A stretch of DNA of 64,000 nucleotides from NORP110 sp051251595 (GTDB lineage Bacteria > Pseudomonadota > Alphaproteobacteria > Rhodobacterales > Rhodobacteraceae). The translations under genes were made by a program, and so were the position numbers. The number at the start of each line of letters is the position of its first letter. The first letter of the stretch is position 1. The stretch covers positions 39,468 to 103,467 of the forward strand of contig JBPOFA010000014.1 in NCBI GenBank assembly GCA_051251595.1, read 5' to 3'. Shown here one piece after another: positions 9,026 through 18,409 of this stretch. Below the pieces are notes generated by a model that was given only the letters and a program-made list of their open reading frames with translations, was not told the DNA's origin and did no database searches.

Positions 9026-9400
9026 TCATTCAAGCCGCGCATCACGAGAAAGAAGCATGTCACGGCGATCTTTCTTGGTTGGGCGACCTTTTCCCTCTGT
9101 CTTGGGGGCTGGTGGACGTTTTTCCTGAACCGGAGTCAGATCTTCGTACAATAGCTGCGCTTCGGGTGCAGGCCCACGCCGCGTGCCAATCTCTGCCACG
9201 CGAACCACACGAATGATGTTCCCCTGAGGAAAGGTCAGCGTGTCGCCGGGCCCAACCGAAAAAGCAGGTTTCGAAATCTTGTCCGAATTCACCCGGACAT
9301 GCCCGCCAGAGACCAGCTTTGTCGCCAGTCCCCGCGTCTTAAAAAACCGCGCGTACCACAGCCATTTGTCTATCCGCAGTGTCGGTCGGGCATCGGCCAA
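9026..9400 (-). CDS. S4-domain RNA-binding protein, Hsp15-like
   Basis: A 124-residue protein with an N-terminal S4 RNA-binding fold (LRIDKWLWYARFFKTRGLATKLVSGGHVRVN) and a basic, low-complexity tail rich in Lys/Arg/Pro. It resembles HslR/Hsp15, which in E. coli binds 50S subunits stalled with nascent chains and helps recycle them. Its start codon lies one base past the stop of the upstream helicase gene, so the two are very likely cotranscribed and translationally coupled. Confidence 0.88.
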   Translation of the reverse strand: MADARPTLRIDKWLWYARFFKTRGLATKLVSGGHVRVNSDKISKPAFSVGPGDTLTFPQGNIIRVVRVAEIGTRRGPAPEAQLLYEDLTPVQEKRPPAPKTEGKGRPTKKDRRDMLLSRDARLE

Positions 9401-9401
9401 T

Positions 9402-12149
9402 TTAGGATTTGTCCTTTAGCCCCATCAGCGCCGCGGCAAACGGATTGTCCGGATCGATTTTCTTTTCCGGTTTTGCTGGACGCGCAGAGAAGTTTTTGGG
9501 TTTGTCATCCCGTGGTGGCCGCTTGCCCTTAGGCTTGCCGCGCGGTTTGCCCTGCGGGCGTTGCTTTGCCTTGTCATCGCGACGCGCAGGTCGGTTGCCG
9601 CCCCAGGTAAAGGTGTAAAACACCTCTTTTTCCGGGGCCTCGTCCTGAGCCGCCTCGGCATCAGCCGTCGCAGGGGTTTCGGGCGCCTCTTGGGGCGTTG
9701 CTTCTGCAGATGGTGCAGGCTCTTCGCTTGTCCCAGCTTCTGGCGCATCCGGTTTGGCAACTTCTGCGGCCTTAACCTTGTCGCGTTCGCCACGCTCTGG
9801 CTTGTAACCAAGCCCTTTCATCAGGTCGGCAAACTGTTCCAGGGTCATCCCTGTGATCGACAACATATCTGGATTGGCTTCAAATCCACGACGGCTGTCC
9901 TGGGCGCGCAGCAAGTCTGCAAGCCGTTCCAGCATGTCGATACGAATCGCGCGTTCGCCAGCCTGACGATAGCCGCACATCGTGTGATAATTCTCAGGTG
10001 CCTCTTTCGCCGTCGGAATGGTCACCAGCCCGGGCGGCGGGCTTTCAGGAAATTCAGCATGTCCGGCGGAGAGCGACCACAAAAGAATTCGCAACCGCGT
10101 TGCGGCCGGTTTTAGCAGAATCGGCATGAAGATCGTGAACTGCCCAAACCGGATGCCATGCTTGCGCAACGCTCCGCGAGCGTCCTGATCCAGTTCCTTG
10201 ACCTCGGCAATAACCTGATCGCGGCGCAAAACGCCCATAGCCTCGACCATGCGAAAGGCGAATCCCTTGGCAAGACCGGTCAGGGTTTCGTCCCTGCTCA
10301 TGGCCAGCATCGGTTCGAACAACAAGGCGATCTTGCGGTCGATAAAGTGCTGCAAACGCCGCTGCACCTTTTGGATGACCTCTGGCCCCGCATCCTCGTC
10401 GACAAACGCAACGACAGAAGGTTTCAAAGCATCGCTTCCGGCAACAAGTTTCCCGACTGCATGTTCGCCCCACATCAGACCACCCTGATCGGTGTAGTCC
10501 AGCTCTGTGTCCGGCGAATTGTAAAAGCGATCTGCACGCAGATGGAATTCGGGCTTTAGCGCAACCAAACTGGCCGCACGAAGCGTCTTTGCTTCGTCCG
10601 GTGTTGCATTCGGATCCTGAATGAACCGGAATCCCTCCAGCCGACCAACAAACTGGTCCTCTACGGTTACTTCGCCCTTATCGTTTACACTGGCCACAAG
10701 GCCCTCCTTCTGCTTCAACCGGCGAAGCAAGACACTTGTCCGCCGGTCAACAAATCTTTGCGTCAATGCCCCGTGAAGCGCATCTGACAATCGGTCTTCT
10801 ACTGCGCGCGTCTCTCCGCGCCAATGCTTTTCGTCATCAACCCAATCTTTACGCTGAGCGACATACGTCCAGGTGCGAATATACGCCAGCCTTTTCGAAA
10901 GTGTATCAATATCTCCATCCGTCCGATCAAGCCGGTTTATTTGTCCAGCCAGCCAATCGTCAGGGATTCGGTGCACATCATGTAGGAAACCAAATATGTT
11001 TTCCAACATCTGAGCATGTTCTGCCGCCGAAATCCCCCGAAAATCCGGGATGCGACACACATCCCACAAAAGCTGAACCTCTTTGGGCGATCGCACCTTG
11101 TTCCGGATTTCGTCCAGTTCCGCCAATGTTTTCAGCACAGCAAGGTCGTCTGACTCGCGCACGCGCGTCAACATCGGATCGTCTGTCCGCGCCTCAAGAG
11201 AAGCGATCAGGTGACGAACCGACCCAAATTCTTGTTTGGAGTTTCGCCAATGCAGTTTCTTGATCGGATCAAACTGATGCTCTGTGATGGCATAGACCGT
11301 GTCCTCGGGCAGTTTTCCCGCGTCCCCGGTGGTGCCAAAGGTGCCGCTGTTCAGATAGCGCCCTGCCCGCCCGGCGATCTGCGCCAGCTCATTTGCGTGC
11401 AGGTTCCGCATTCTGCGACCGTCAAATTTCGACGTGCCTGAAAACGCGACGTGATCGATATCAAGGTTCAGCCCCATACCGATGGCATCTGTCGCGACCA
11501 GAAAATCGACATCGCCGTTTTGATAAAGCTCGACCTGAGCGTTGCGTGTTCTCGGGCTAAGCGCGCCCATCACCACCGCCGCACCGCCCTTTTGACGACG
11601 CAGCAGTTCAGCAATCGCATATACATTTTCAACAGAAAACCCGACAATTGCCGATCTTTCGGGCATGCGACTTATCTTTTTCTGACCTGTATGGGTCAAT
11701 TCGGAAAACCGTTCGCGCCGGACAAACTCTGCCCGTGGAACAAGCTCTGCGATCGCATTGCGCATGGTGTCTGCGCCCATGAACAGGGTTTCGTGCTGGC
11801 CGCGAGCGTTGAGCAACCGGTCCGTAAAGACATGGCCGCGCTCTGGATCTGCACAAAGCTGAATCTCGTCCACCGCGACAAAATCGGCGCCAATGCCCGT
11901 GGGCATCGCTTCTACTGTGGCCACCCAATATTGGGCCCGTGGCGGCACGATGCGTTCTTCGCCGGTGACAAGCGCCACGACAGACGGCCCGCGCAACGCG
12001 ACGATCCGGTCATAAACCTCACGCGCCAACAAACGCAGCGGCAAACCGATGACACCCGTGCGATAGCTAAGCATCCGTTCGATAGCATAATGCGTTTTTC
12101 CGGTATTGGTTGGGCCCAGGACCGCTACGATCCTTGACTGCTCGCCCAT
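9402..12149 (-). CDS. Suv3-like superfamily 2 helicase with long C-terminal tail
   Basis: A 915-residue DExH RNA helicase related to mitochondrial Suv3. Motif I is GPTNTGKTHYAIERML near residue 12, motif II is VAVDEIQLCADPERGH, and motif VI is QIAGRAGRY. The middle carries the family's helical SUV3 C-terminal region. The last 150 residues are low-complexity: first acidic/alanine-proline rich (EEPAPSAEATPQEAPE), then strongly basic (RPQGKPRGKPKGKRPPRDD), probably an RNA-binding tail. Suv3 works with PNPase or RNase R in RNA turnover; no nuclease gene is next to it here. Coupled to the S4 gene downstream. Confidence 0.9.
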   Translation of the reverse strand: MGEQSRIVAVLGPTNTGKTHYAIERMLSYRTGVIGLPLRLLAREVYDRIVALRGPSVVALVTGEERIVPPRAQYWVATVEAMPTGIGADFVAVDEIQLCADPERGHVFTDRLLNARGQHETLFMGADTMRNAIAELVPRAEFVRRERFSELTHTGQKKISRMPERSAIVGFSVENVYAIAELLRRQKGGAAVVMGALSPRTRNAQVELYQNGDVDFLVATDAIGMGLNLDIDHVAFSGTSKFDGRRMRNLHANELAQIAGRAGRYLNSGTFGTTGDAGKLPEDTVYAITEHQFDPIKKLHWRNSKQEFGSVRHLIASLEARTDDPMLTRVRESDDLAVLKTLAELDEIRNKVRSPKEVQLLWDVCRIPDFRGISAAEHAQMLENIFGFLHDVHRIPDDWLAGQINRLDRTDGDIDTLSKRLAYIRTWTYVAQRKDWVDDEKHWRGETRAVEDRLSDALHGALTQRFVDRRTSVLLRRLKQKEGLVASVNDKGEVTVEDQFVGRLEGFRFIQDPNATPDEAKTLRAASLVALKPEFHLRADRFYNSPDTELDYTDQGGLMWGEHAVGKLVAGSDALKPSVVAFVDEDAGPEVIQKVQRRLQHFIDRKIALLFEPMLAMSRDETLTGLAKGFAFRMVEAMGVLRRDQVIAEVKELDQDARGALRKHGIRFGQFTIFMPILLKPAATRLRILLWSLSAGHAEFPESPPPGLVTIPTAKEAPENYHTMCGYRQAGERAIRIDMLERLADLLRAQDSRRGFEANPDMLSITGMTLEQFADLMKGLGYKPERGERDKVKAAEVAKPDAPEAGTSEEPAPSAEATPQEAPETPATADAEAAQDEAPEKEVFYTFTWGGNRPARRDDKAKQRPQGKPRGKPKGKRPPRDDKPKNFSARPAKPEKKIDPDNPFAAALMGLKDKS

Positions 12150-12168
12150 ATTCAGGCCCCCTAAAAGG

Positions 12169-12729
12169 CTAGAGATCGGTTCCGCTTGTTTGAAGTTCCA
12201 AGCGTTCTATGGCTTCTTTTAGGTTCGAGCTTCGCGGATGTATAGCCTGTACTTCCCTATAGGCCTGCAAAGCTTCTTCGGGATATCCGAGTTCTTCCAG
12301 AATCAACGCCAAACCCGAAATCGCGCCGAAATGCCGGGGGTTCAACGTTAGGACATGGCCGATATCCTCAATCGACGGACCATAGAGCCCCGCCTGATAA
12401 TAGGCCGTGGCGCGCGCGTTCCATCCAGCGGCAAAATCTGGCGCATGGTCGGTCAGGGCCGTCAAATGCTCTATCGCGGTATCAAGATCCCCTGCCTCCA
12501 TCGCAGCAACCCCACGTTCCAGCAACAGATCCATGGCGGCAGAGCCGGACCGCGACCATTCGGTCCAGATCTTTTGCTCAATCCCGCGCCATTCGCTTTC
12601 CGAAGCGTCGGCCAGTTCGTCATATAACTGGTCCAGCTCTTCGGACCCGGCGAAAACCGGGAAGCTACATGAAACTGTTACCAAGACGATGGCAACAAAG
12701 GATTTGAAGGTCTGCGATAATGTCATCAT
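12169..12729 (-). CDS. Exported tetratricopeptide-repeat protein
   Basis: A 186-residue protein starting at the tandem ATG codons at 12724-12729. The longer open frame back to 13065 only overlaps the SCP2 gene on the other strand and is not credible. A signal peptide is visible (MMTLSQTFKSFVAIVLVTVS, ending near VFAGS). Two to three TPR units follow: AMDLLLERGVAAMEAGDLDTA, then FAAGWNARATAYYQAGLYGPS, and FGAISGLALILEELGYPEEA. TPRs mediate protein contacts, and the partner is unknown. Lies just upstream of the helicase on the same strand (about 20 bases apart) and may share its transcript. Confidence 0.85.
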   Translation of the reverse strand: MMTLSQTFKSFVAIVLVTVSCSFPVFAGSEELDQLYDELADASESEWRGIEQKIWTEWSRSGSAAMDLLLERGVAAMEAGDLDTAIEHLTALTDHAPDFAAGWNARATAYYQAGLYGPSIEDIGHVLTLNPRHFGAISGLALILEELGYPEEALQAYREVQAIHPRSSNLKEAIERLELQTSGTDL

Positions 12730-12802
12730 AACAATCCTAAGTTTAGCACCCTGATCGGAAAAATCGACAGGGAAACCGGTCACAATTTGAGGATCACTTG
12801 AA

Positions 12803-13090
12803 ATGAGCACTGTTTTGAATGCCGCTGTGGACGCCCTGAACGCCAAATTAGGCGAAGGGTTTTCGGGTTTGGCCAAGTTTGTGATATCGGGCGAAGGCGG
12901 CATTCTTGTCGACGCGAACGGTGCACGCGCCAGCGATGATCCGGCAGACGTCACGCTGACGGCAGATGCGGACACGTTTTCCGCAATGTTGGGCGGGGAT
13001 CTAAACCCCACGGCCGCTTTCATGAGCGGCAAGCTCACCGTTGAGGGCGATATGGGGCTGGCCATGCAATTGGGCGCAGCGCTGTCCTAA
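12803..13090 (+). CDS. SCP2 sterol-binding domain protein
   Basis: A 95-residue single-domain protein of the sterol carrier protein 2 family, with the lipid-binding core seen in ALNAKLGEGFSGLAKFVISGEGGI and the terminal FMSGKLTVEGDMGLAMQLG helix-turn typical of the fold. In bacteria these small stand-alone forms bind lipids or fatty acyl chains; the ligand here is unknown. ATG start. The stop is followed after two bases by the alpha/beta hydrolase ATG, so the two form an operon and a lipid link is plausible. Confidence 0.9.
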   Translation: MSTVLNAAVDALNAKLGEGFSGLAKFVISGEGGILVDANGARASDDPADVTLTADADTFSAMLGGDLNPTAAFMSGKLTVEGDMGLAMQLGAALS

Positions 13091-13092
13091 CA

Positions 13093-14034
13093 ATGGAAGC
13101 GGCCCCGCTTTTTCACGATATTGCCTTGGGTCCTGAGGGTGGCAAAGCCTATTGGATGCTGACCACTGACGGCGTTCAGTTGCGGGCCGGGTTCTGGCCC
13201 GGCGGCGACAAAGGCACGGTCCTGATCTTGCCGGGGCGCACGGAATTCGTCGAAAGATACGGTATCGTTGCCACCCAATTGGCCGCTCGGGGGTTTAACA
13301 CCCTTACGCTGGATTATCGGGGCCACGGGCTTTCAGACCGCCTGACCTCTCCGGCAGATCGGGGTCATGTTGATGATTTCAGAGATTATCAGCTGGATGT
13401 GGCCGCCCTGATGCGGCTGGCAAAAACCCTGCACCTGCCCGAACCCTTTTTCCTGTTCGCCAACAGCATGGGCGGCTGCATCGGGCTGCGCGCCTTGCAC
13501 GAAGGTCTGCAGGTCAAAGCCGTGTGCTTTAACGCGCCCATGTGGGGCATCAAAATGTCGCCCGTTGAACGATTTGCAGCCCGCGCCATTGGGCAACTGC
13601 TGCAAAACACAAAGCTTTACCATGCCCGCGTCCCCACCATGCCCGACACTGAAACCATCGTCAGCCAACCGTTTGAGGACAACGCGGTCACAAGATCAGA
13701 AGAGATCTTTCGCCATCTGAGGTTTCAGATGCGCGAACGCCCCGAGCTGGTTACAGGAAGCCCGTCGATCAATTGGTTGCATCAAGCCTTGTTGGAATGT
13801 GACCGCCTGACAAAATTACCGCTGCCTGACGTCCCGGCCGTCACGTTCTTGGGAACGGACGAACAGCTTGTAGACACCACGCCCGCGCAGAAAATCATGA
13901 AACGCTGGAAGACGGCCAAACTGATCACAATCCCGGGCGGCAAACACGAAGTGTTTCTGGATCTCCCCGATGTGCAAAACGCATTTTACACCGAACTCGA
14001 CGCGCTATTTTCACAAAACCGCGCTGCGGGTTGA
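13093..14034 (+). CDS. Alpha/beta hydrolase, lysophospholipase/monoacylglycerol lipase-like
   Basis: A 313-residue hydrolase of the PldB/serine aminopeptidase S33 type. The oxyanion region is TVLILPGRTEFVERYG, then TLDYRGHGLSDR. The nucleophile elbow is FANSMGG (Ser near residue 125), where the usual first glycine of GxSxG is alanine and the following histidine is asparagine. The acid is in VTFLGTDEQLVDT and the histidine in IPGGKHEVFLDL. Likely acts on lysophospholipids or monoacylglycerols in the cytoplasm. Two bases downstream of the SCP2 gene, so lipid carrier and lipase are probably made together. Confidence 0.88.
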   Translation: MEAAPLFHDIALGPEGGKAYWMLTTDGVQLRAGFWPGGDKGTVLILPGRTEFVERYGIVATQLAARGFNTLTLDYRGHGLSDRLTSPADRGHVDDFRDYQLDVAALMRLAKTLHLPEPFFLFANSMGGCIGLRALHEGLQVKAVCFNAPMWGIKMSPVERFAARAIGQLLQNTKLYHARVPTMPDTETIVSQPFEDNAVTRSEEIFRHLRFQMRERPELVTGSPSINWLHQALLECDRLTKLPLPDVPAVTFLGTDEQLVDTTPAQKIMKRWKTAKLITIPGGKHEVFLDLPDVQNAFYTELDALFSQNRAAG

Positions 14035-14084
14035 ACCTGCCCCCCCTGCACGCTTAAGTGTGACCAAACAAACAACAGAGGCGC

Positions 14085-15911
14085 ATGATGCTTTTAAAAT
14101 TTCCAAGTCCTGTATTTGATGCGAACCCGTCTGGCGGCGATGCCTTTGGCGATCTGCCCGAGTGGGATCTGACAGACCTTTACCCTGCCACCGACGCAAA
14201 AGAGCTTGCCCGTGATATGGACTGGCTGGAAAAAGCCTGCGCCGATTTTGCGCGGGACTTTCAGGGCAATCTGGCAGAGCTGGATGCATCCGGGATGCTG
14301 GACTGCGTCTTGCGGTACCAAAAAATCGAAAGCATCGCCGGACGGATCATGTCCTTCGCCGGGCTGCGCTATTACCAAAACACCGTGGATGCGGATCGTG
14401 GGAAATTCATGTCCGACTGTCAGGACAAGATCACGAATTACACCACCCCGCTGGTCTTTTTCACGTTGGAGCTCAACCGGCTCGAAGACGACCATCTTGA
14501 GAAGCTATTGAAAAAGAACGGGGATCTGGCGCGGTTCAAGCCGATCTTTGACCGCCTGCGCGCGATGCGCCCGCACCAATTGTCAGATGAGCTGGAACAA
14601 TTCCTGCATGACCAATCCGTCGTTGGTTCAAGCGCCTGGAACAAACTGTTCGACGAAACCATGGCCGCGCTGGAATTTCAGATCGGTGACGAAACGCTGA
14701 ACCTCGAGGCGACGCTTAACTTTTTGACCGATCAGGATCGCGCCAAGCGCGAAGAAGCCGCGCATGAACTGGCCCGCGTCTTTGGCGAAAACATCAAGCT
14801 TTTCGCCCGGGTGCATAACACTTTGGCCAAAGAAAAAGAGATCGAAGATCGTTGGCGCAAAATGCCCACACCGCAAAGCGGACGCCACCTGGCCAACCAC
14901 GTTGAACCCGAAGTGGTCGAGGCGCTGCGCAACGCGGTTGTCACCGCCTACCCCAAGCTCAGCCATCGCTATTACGAACTGAAACGCAAATGGCTGGGCT
15001 ATGACAAATTGCAGGTCTGGGATCGCAACGCGCCATTACCAATGGAAGATACCAAGACCGTTGACTGGGACACGGCAAAATCCGTCGTCATGGACGCCTA
15101 TTCTGCCTTTGCCCCGGAAATGGCAGACATCGCGGCACCGTTCTTTGACAAAGGCTGGATTGATGCAGGCGTAAAGCCGGGCAAAGCACCGGGTGCATTT
15201 GCGCACCCAACTGTCGTCGACGTCCATCCTTACGTCATGCTGAACTATCTTGGCAAACCGCGCGACGTGATGACACTGGCCCATGAGCTGGGGCACGGTG
15301 TGCATCAGGTTCTGGCCGCAGGTCAGGGCGAATTGCTGGCCTCTACTCCGTTGACCCTGGCCGAGACAGCCAGTGTTTTCGGTGAAATGCTAACCTTCCG
15401 GCAGTTGCTGGCAGGCGCAAAAACCCAGGACGAACGCAAGGTTTTGTTGGCTGGCAAGGTCGAAGACATGATCAACACGGTCGTGCGGCAGATCGCGTTT
15501 TACGACTTTGAATGCAAATTGCACGCCGCCCGCGCGCAAGGCGAACTAACCCCAGAAACGATCAACGACATCTGGATGTCCGTGCAAGGCGAAAGCCTGG
15601 GCCCGGCGTTTGAGTTCATGGAGGGCTACGAAACCTTCTGGTCCTACGTCCCCCATTTCGTGCATTCGCCGTTTTACGTCTACGCCTATGCCTTTGGCGA
15701 TGGTCTGGTGAACGCACTTTATGCGGTCTACGAGGAAGGCGACCCTGGGTTCCAGGCCAAATATTTCGACATGCTTAAGGCTGGCGGATCAAAGCACCAC
15801 AAAGAATTGCTGGCCCCTTTCGGGCTGGATGCAAGCGATCCGAATTTCTGGGACAAGGGCTTGTCGATGATTTCAGGGATGATCGACGAGCTGGAAGCGA
15901 TGGAGGCCTAA
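14085..15911 (+). CDS. M3-family oligoendopeptidase (PepF-like)
   Basis: A 608-residue zinc metallopeptidase that cuts short peptides in the cytosol. The HExxH zinc motif is in MTLAHELGHGVHQVLAAGQ near residue 400, with the third zinc ligand in LAETASVFGEML about 25 residues on. The N-terminal helical part (WDLTDLYPATDAKELARDMDWLEKA) and the late FVHSPFYVYAYAFGDGL segment are typical of the PepF/M3B branch. Start at the first of two consecutive ATGs after AGAGGCG. Followed by a strong terminator shared with the convergent DUF4389 gene. Confidence 0.94.
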   Translation: MMLLKFPSPVFDANPSGGDAFGDLPEWDLTDLYPATDAKELARDMDWLEKACADFARDFQGNLAELDASGMLDCVLRYQKIESIAGRIMSFAGLRYYQNTVDADRGKFMSDCQDKITNYTTPLVFFTLELNRLEDDHLEKLLKKNGDLARFKPIFDRLRAMRPHQLSDELEQFLHDQSVVGSSAWNKLFDETMAALEFQIGDETLNLEATLNFLTDQDRAKREEAAHELARVFGENIKLFARVHNTLAKEKEIEDRWRKMPTPQSGRHLANHVEPEVVEALRNAVVTAYPKLSHRYYELKRKWLGYDKLQVWDRNAPLPMEDTKTVDWDTAKSVVMDAYSAFAPEMADIAAPFFDKGWIDAGVKPGKAPGAFAHPTVVDVHPYVMLNYLGKPRDVMTLAHELGHGVHQVLAAGQGELLASTPLTLAETASVFGEMLTFRQLLAGAKTQDERKVLLAGKVEDMINTVVRQIAFYDFECKLHAARAQGELTPETINDIWMSVQGESLGPAFEFMEGYETFWSYVPHFVHSPFYVYAYAFGDGLVNALYAVYEEGDPGFQAKYFDMLKAGGSKHHKELLAPFGLDASDPNFWDKGLSMISGMIDELEAMEA

Positions 15912-15938
15912 GGCCCCCATCCCAATCATCGTTAAACG

Positions 15939-15972
15939 TGGGGTTAAGGCCGCAGCCTTAGCCCCATTTTTT
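15939..15972. terminator. Terminator between pepF and the DUF4389 gene
   Basis: A 12-bp stem (TGGGGTTAAGGC / GCCTTAGCCCCA, CGCA loop) followed by six T residues on the plus strand ends the peptidase transcript. The stop codon of the convergent minus-strand gene is inside the right arm. Confidence 0.85.
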
Positions 15973-16266
15973 CCAGGGAAATGGTTTTTCGTCCGATGCG
16001 CCGGACTGAAAAAGCGCGACATCTGAGAGCCACCGCCCCATATCCTTCCCAAAATCCGACAAGAGTTCATTCTTTTCCTTGGCGAACAACATCCAAAGAA
16101 ACTGAATGATGGCCACGATCCCAAGGACCGTGCTTGCGAAAGAAAACAAAAACGCCAGAATAAGCATCCAAAGCCCGCGCATCCAGATTTCGTTGCCGGA
16201 TGCATTATCCTCTTGATCTGAATCAGGCTCTTCCAGTTCTACCAAATCGTCATCTTCGCGAACCAT
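15958..16266 (-). CDS. DUF4389 family membrane protein
   Basis: A 102-residue small membrane protein. An acidic N-terminus (EDDDLVELEEPDSDQED) precedes two hydrophobic segments, MLILAFLFSFASTVLGIVAI and IIQFLWMLFA, and a short amphipathic tail with the family's LSDFGKDMGRWLSDVALF segment. Function unknown for the family. ATG at 16266 after an AAGGAG-type site. Separate gene; the neighbour upstream on the same strand is a Gfo/Idh oxidoreductase 38 bases away, so cotranscription is possible. Confidence 0.85.
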   Translation of the reverse strand: MVREDDDLVELEEPDSDQEDNASGNEIWMRGLWMLILAFLFSFASTVLGIVAIIQFLWMLFAKEKNELLSDFGKDMGRWLSDVALFQSGASDEKPFPWKKWG

Positions 16267-16304
16267 TTTACGTCTCCTTTTTGAAGAACGCGACGGATCA
16301 AAAG

Positions 16305-17285
16305 CTAAGGGGCTTTAGCCTTATCCGCCGCAAATACCATGTCGATCATACGTTGCGTGCCCCGAGCGTCTTCCAAGGTCCAAGCATAGTCGTCGCCGTT
16401 CAGCACAGAACGGGCAAAAGCCTCTACCTGCAGTTTATATTGGCGCGTTCCTGGGAACCGCTCAATTTTTTGGCTGCCATCGGGCAGATGTAGTTCAACC
16501 CGTGTTTCCCCAAACTGATCAGCGTTGAAAGGTGCCGGAACGCGCATCACCCCATCTTCGCCGTGAAAAATCATTTCCTGACGGTTCGCCATCCGCATCG
16601 AAGTGGTCGCCGAATAGGTGAAGCCCGGAAAATCTGCAAAGACATGGGCCGTCGTGTCGACATCGTTTTCCCACGTGATGTTCGTATGCGTGATTTCGGT
16701 TGGTTCCAGACCGCTCACGAAACGGGCAGATCCATAGGTGTAAACACCGATATCACGTATGCCACCGCCGGCCGTTTCAGGGCGGTTGCGGATATTGTCC
16801 ATGTCTCGGTTCAGATAGCTAAAGAATCCATCCACATGCAGCAGCTTTCCAATCGCACCATCGGCCAACAGCGCCCGTGCGCGCTGCCATTGCGGGTGGT
16901 GAACGATCATATAAGCTTCTGCCGCCAAAAGACCGGTTTGATCGCGCAGTGCAATCAATTCGTCAATTTCGTCAGCTTCCAGTGCAATCGGTTTTTCCGT
17001 CAGCACATGCTTGCCAGCCAACAGCGCCTTTTTCGTCCACTCAACATGCAATTGGTTCGGCAGCGGAATGTAAACCGCATCAATCGCCGGATCCGCAAGC
17101 AGTGCATCATAACTGTCATGCACTTCAATATCAGGGCAAAACCCTTTGAACGGAATCGATTTTTCCGCGTTCGATGTCGCCAAAGCGCCCAATCGGGAAT
17201 TGTTCGCCTCATGAATAGCGGGGCCCATATTGTGCAACGCAAAATTCGATGCGCCCAAAATGCCCCAGTTTAAATACGTTTTCAT
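16305..17285 (-). CDS. Gfo/Idh/MocA-family NAD(P)-dependent oxidoreductase
   Basis: A 326-residue sugar or polyol dehydrogenase-like protein. The N-terminal Rossmann fold begins LNWGILGASNFALHNMGPAI, followed by the conserved YIPLPNQLHVEWTKKALLAGKHVLTEKPIAL with the family's EKP motif. The C-terminal alpha/beta domain holds GGGIRDIGVYTYGSARF. The ATG at 17285 is 7 bases after GGAGG; a TTG one codon earlier is less likely. Substrate cannot be told from sequence. Sits between rpoH and the DUF4389 gene without an obvious pathway partner. Confidence 0.9.
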   Translation of the reverse strand: MKTYLNWGILGASNFALHNMGPAIHEANNSRLGALATSNAEKSIPFKGFCPDIEVHDSYDALLADPAIDAVYIPLPNQLHVEWTKKALLAGKHVLTEKPIALEADEIDELIALRDQTGLLAAEAYMIVHHPQWQRARALLADGAIGKLLHVDGFFSYLNRDMDNIRNRPETAGGGIRDIGVYTYGSARFVSGLEPTEITHTNITWENDVDTTAHVFADFPGFTYSATTSMRMANRQEMIFHGEDGVMRVPAPFNADQFGETRVELHLPDGSQKIERFPGTRQYKLQVEAFARSVLNGDDYAWTLEDARGTQRMIDMVFAADKAKAP

Positions 17286-17346
17286 CAAAGTGCCTCCCAG
17301 CCCGCCTGCCCAAAATCGTCAGGCAAGCTGAAAGTAGCATTCAAAC

Positions 17347-18243
17347 TCATGCTGTTTCCAGCAATCCTTTTTCCGCAGCCAATTCTTGCATGCGGACCTG
17401 CAGTTTTTCGAAGGCGCGAACTTCAATCTGGCGGATGCGTTCGCGGCTGACGTCATATTGACCAGACAGGTCTTCCAATGTCACAGGCTGGTCCTGCAAA
17501 CGACGCTGCATCAGGATGTCTTTTTCGCGGTCATTCAGCACATCCATTGCTTTGACCAGCATCTCATGGCGGACGTCCATTTCGTCCTTGGCCTCATAGT
17601 CACCGGCCTGATCCGCATCTTCATCCTGCAACCAGTCCTGCCACTGCATAGAGCTGTCACCCTCGGTGCCAACCTGAACGTTCAAAGATGCGTCCCCACC
17701 TGACATCCGACGGTTCATCGAAATGACCTCGTCTTCGGTCACACCAAGATCATTGGCAATCCGTTCCACGTTTTCGGGACGCAAGTCGCCCTCTTCCAAC
17801 GCACCAATTCTGGATTTGGCTTTGCGCAGGTTAAAGAAAAGCTTTTTCTGGGCTGATGTAGTGCCCAGCTTCACCAAGCTCCACGAGCGCAAGATGTATT
17901 CCTGAATGGACGCCCTGATCCACCACATTGCATAGGTGGCCAAACGGAAACCTTTTTCCGGGTCAAACCGTTTCACCGCTTGCATGAGGCCCACATTGGC
18001 CTCTGAAATCACTTCGGATTGCGGCAGGCCGTAGCCACGGTAGCCCATGGCGATTTTCGCCGCCAAACGCAGATGCGATGTTACCATCTTGTGGGCTGCC
18101 TCGGTGTCCTGATGGTCCACCCATCTTTTGGCCAGCATGTATTCTTCGCCAGGTTCCAGCATCGGAAACTTGCGGATTTCTTGCATATACCGGTTCAAGC
18201 CCTGTTGCGGGGATGGCGCCGGAAGATTCTTGTAATTACTCAT
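17347..18243 (-). CDS. rpoH: RNA polymerase sigma-32 factor (heat shock)
   Basis: A 298-residue sigma factor. Region 2 is clear (MVTSHLRLAAKIAMGYRGYGLP, then ISEANVGLMQAVKRFDPEKGFRLATYAMWWIRASIQEYILRS). The RpoH box follows as AQKKLFFNLRKAKSRIG, which distinguishes it from RpoD and RpoS. Region 4 ends in LEDLSGQYDVSRERIRQIEVRAFEKL. It directs transcription of chaperone and protease genes. Rhodobacterales often carry more than one rpoH copy, and this window shows one. The 166-base upstream gap is A/T-rich and should hold its promoter. Confidence 0.95.
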   Translation of the reverse strand: MSNYKNLPAPSPQQGLNRYMQEIRKFPMLEPGEEYMLAKRWVDHQDTEAAHKMVTSHLRLAAKIAMGYRGYGLPQSEVISEANVGLMQAVKRFDPEKGFRLATYAMWWIRASIQEYILRSWSLVKLGTTSAQKKLFFNLRKAKSRIGALEEGDLRPENVERIANDLGVTEDEVISMNRRMSGGDASLNVQVGTEGDSSMQWQDWLQDEDADQAGDYEAKDEMDVRHEMLVKAMDVLNDREKDILMQRRLQDQPVTLEDLSGQYDVSRERIRQIEVRAFEKLQVRMQELAAEKGLLETA

Positions 18244-18409
18244 GTTTACTACCCCTCTGCCCTCAATGTATCGAGGATTAACATCAAAATAAGTACGCTA
18301 TTGCAGCTATTCAAGGCCGCTATACTCATAATGCTTAAACGCTAGATAAATACGGTTCCGTCGCTCTGCCACGAATATTACCGATCGTCACGCGGATGTG
18401 TGGGTTGTT

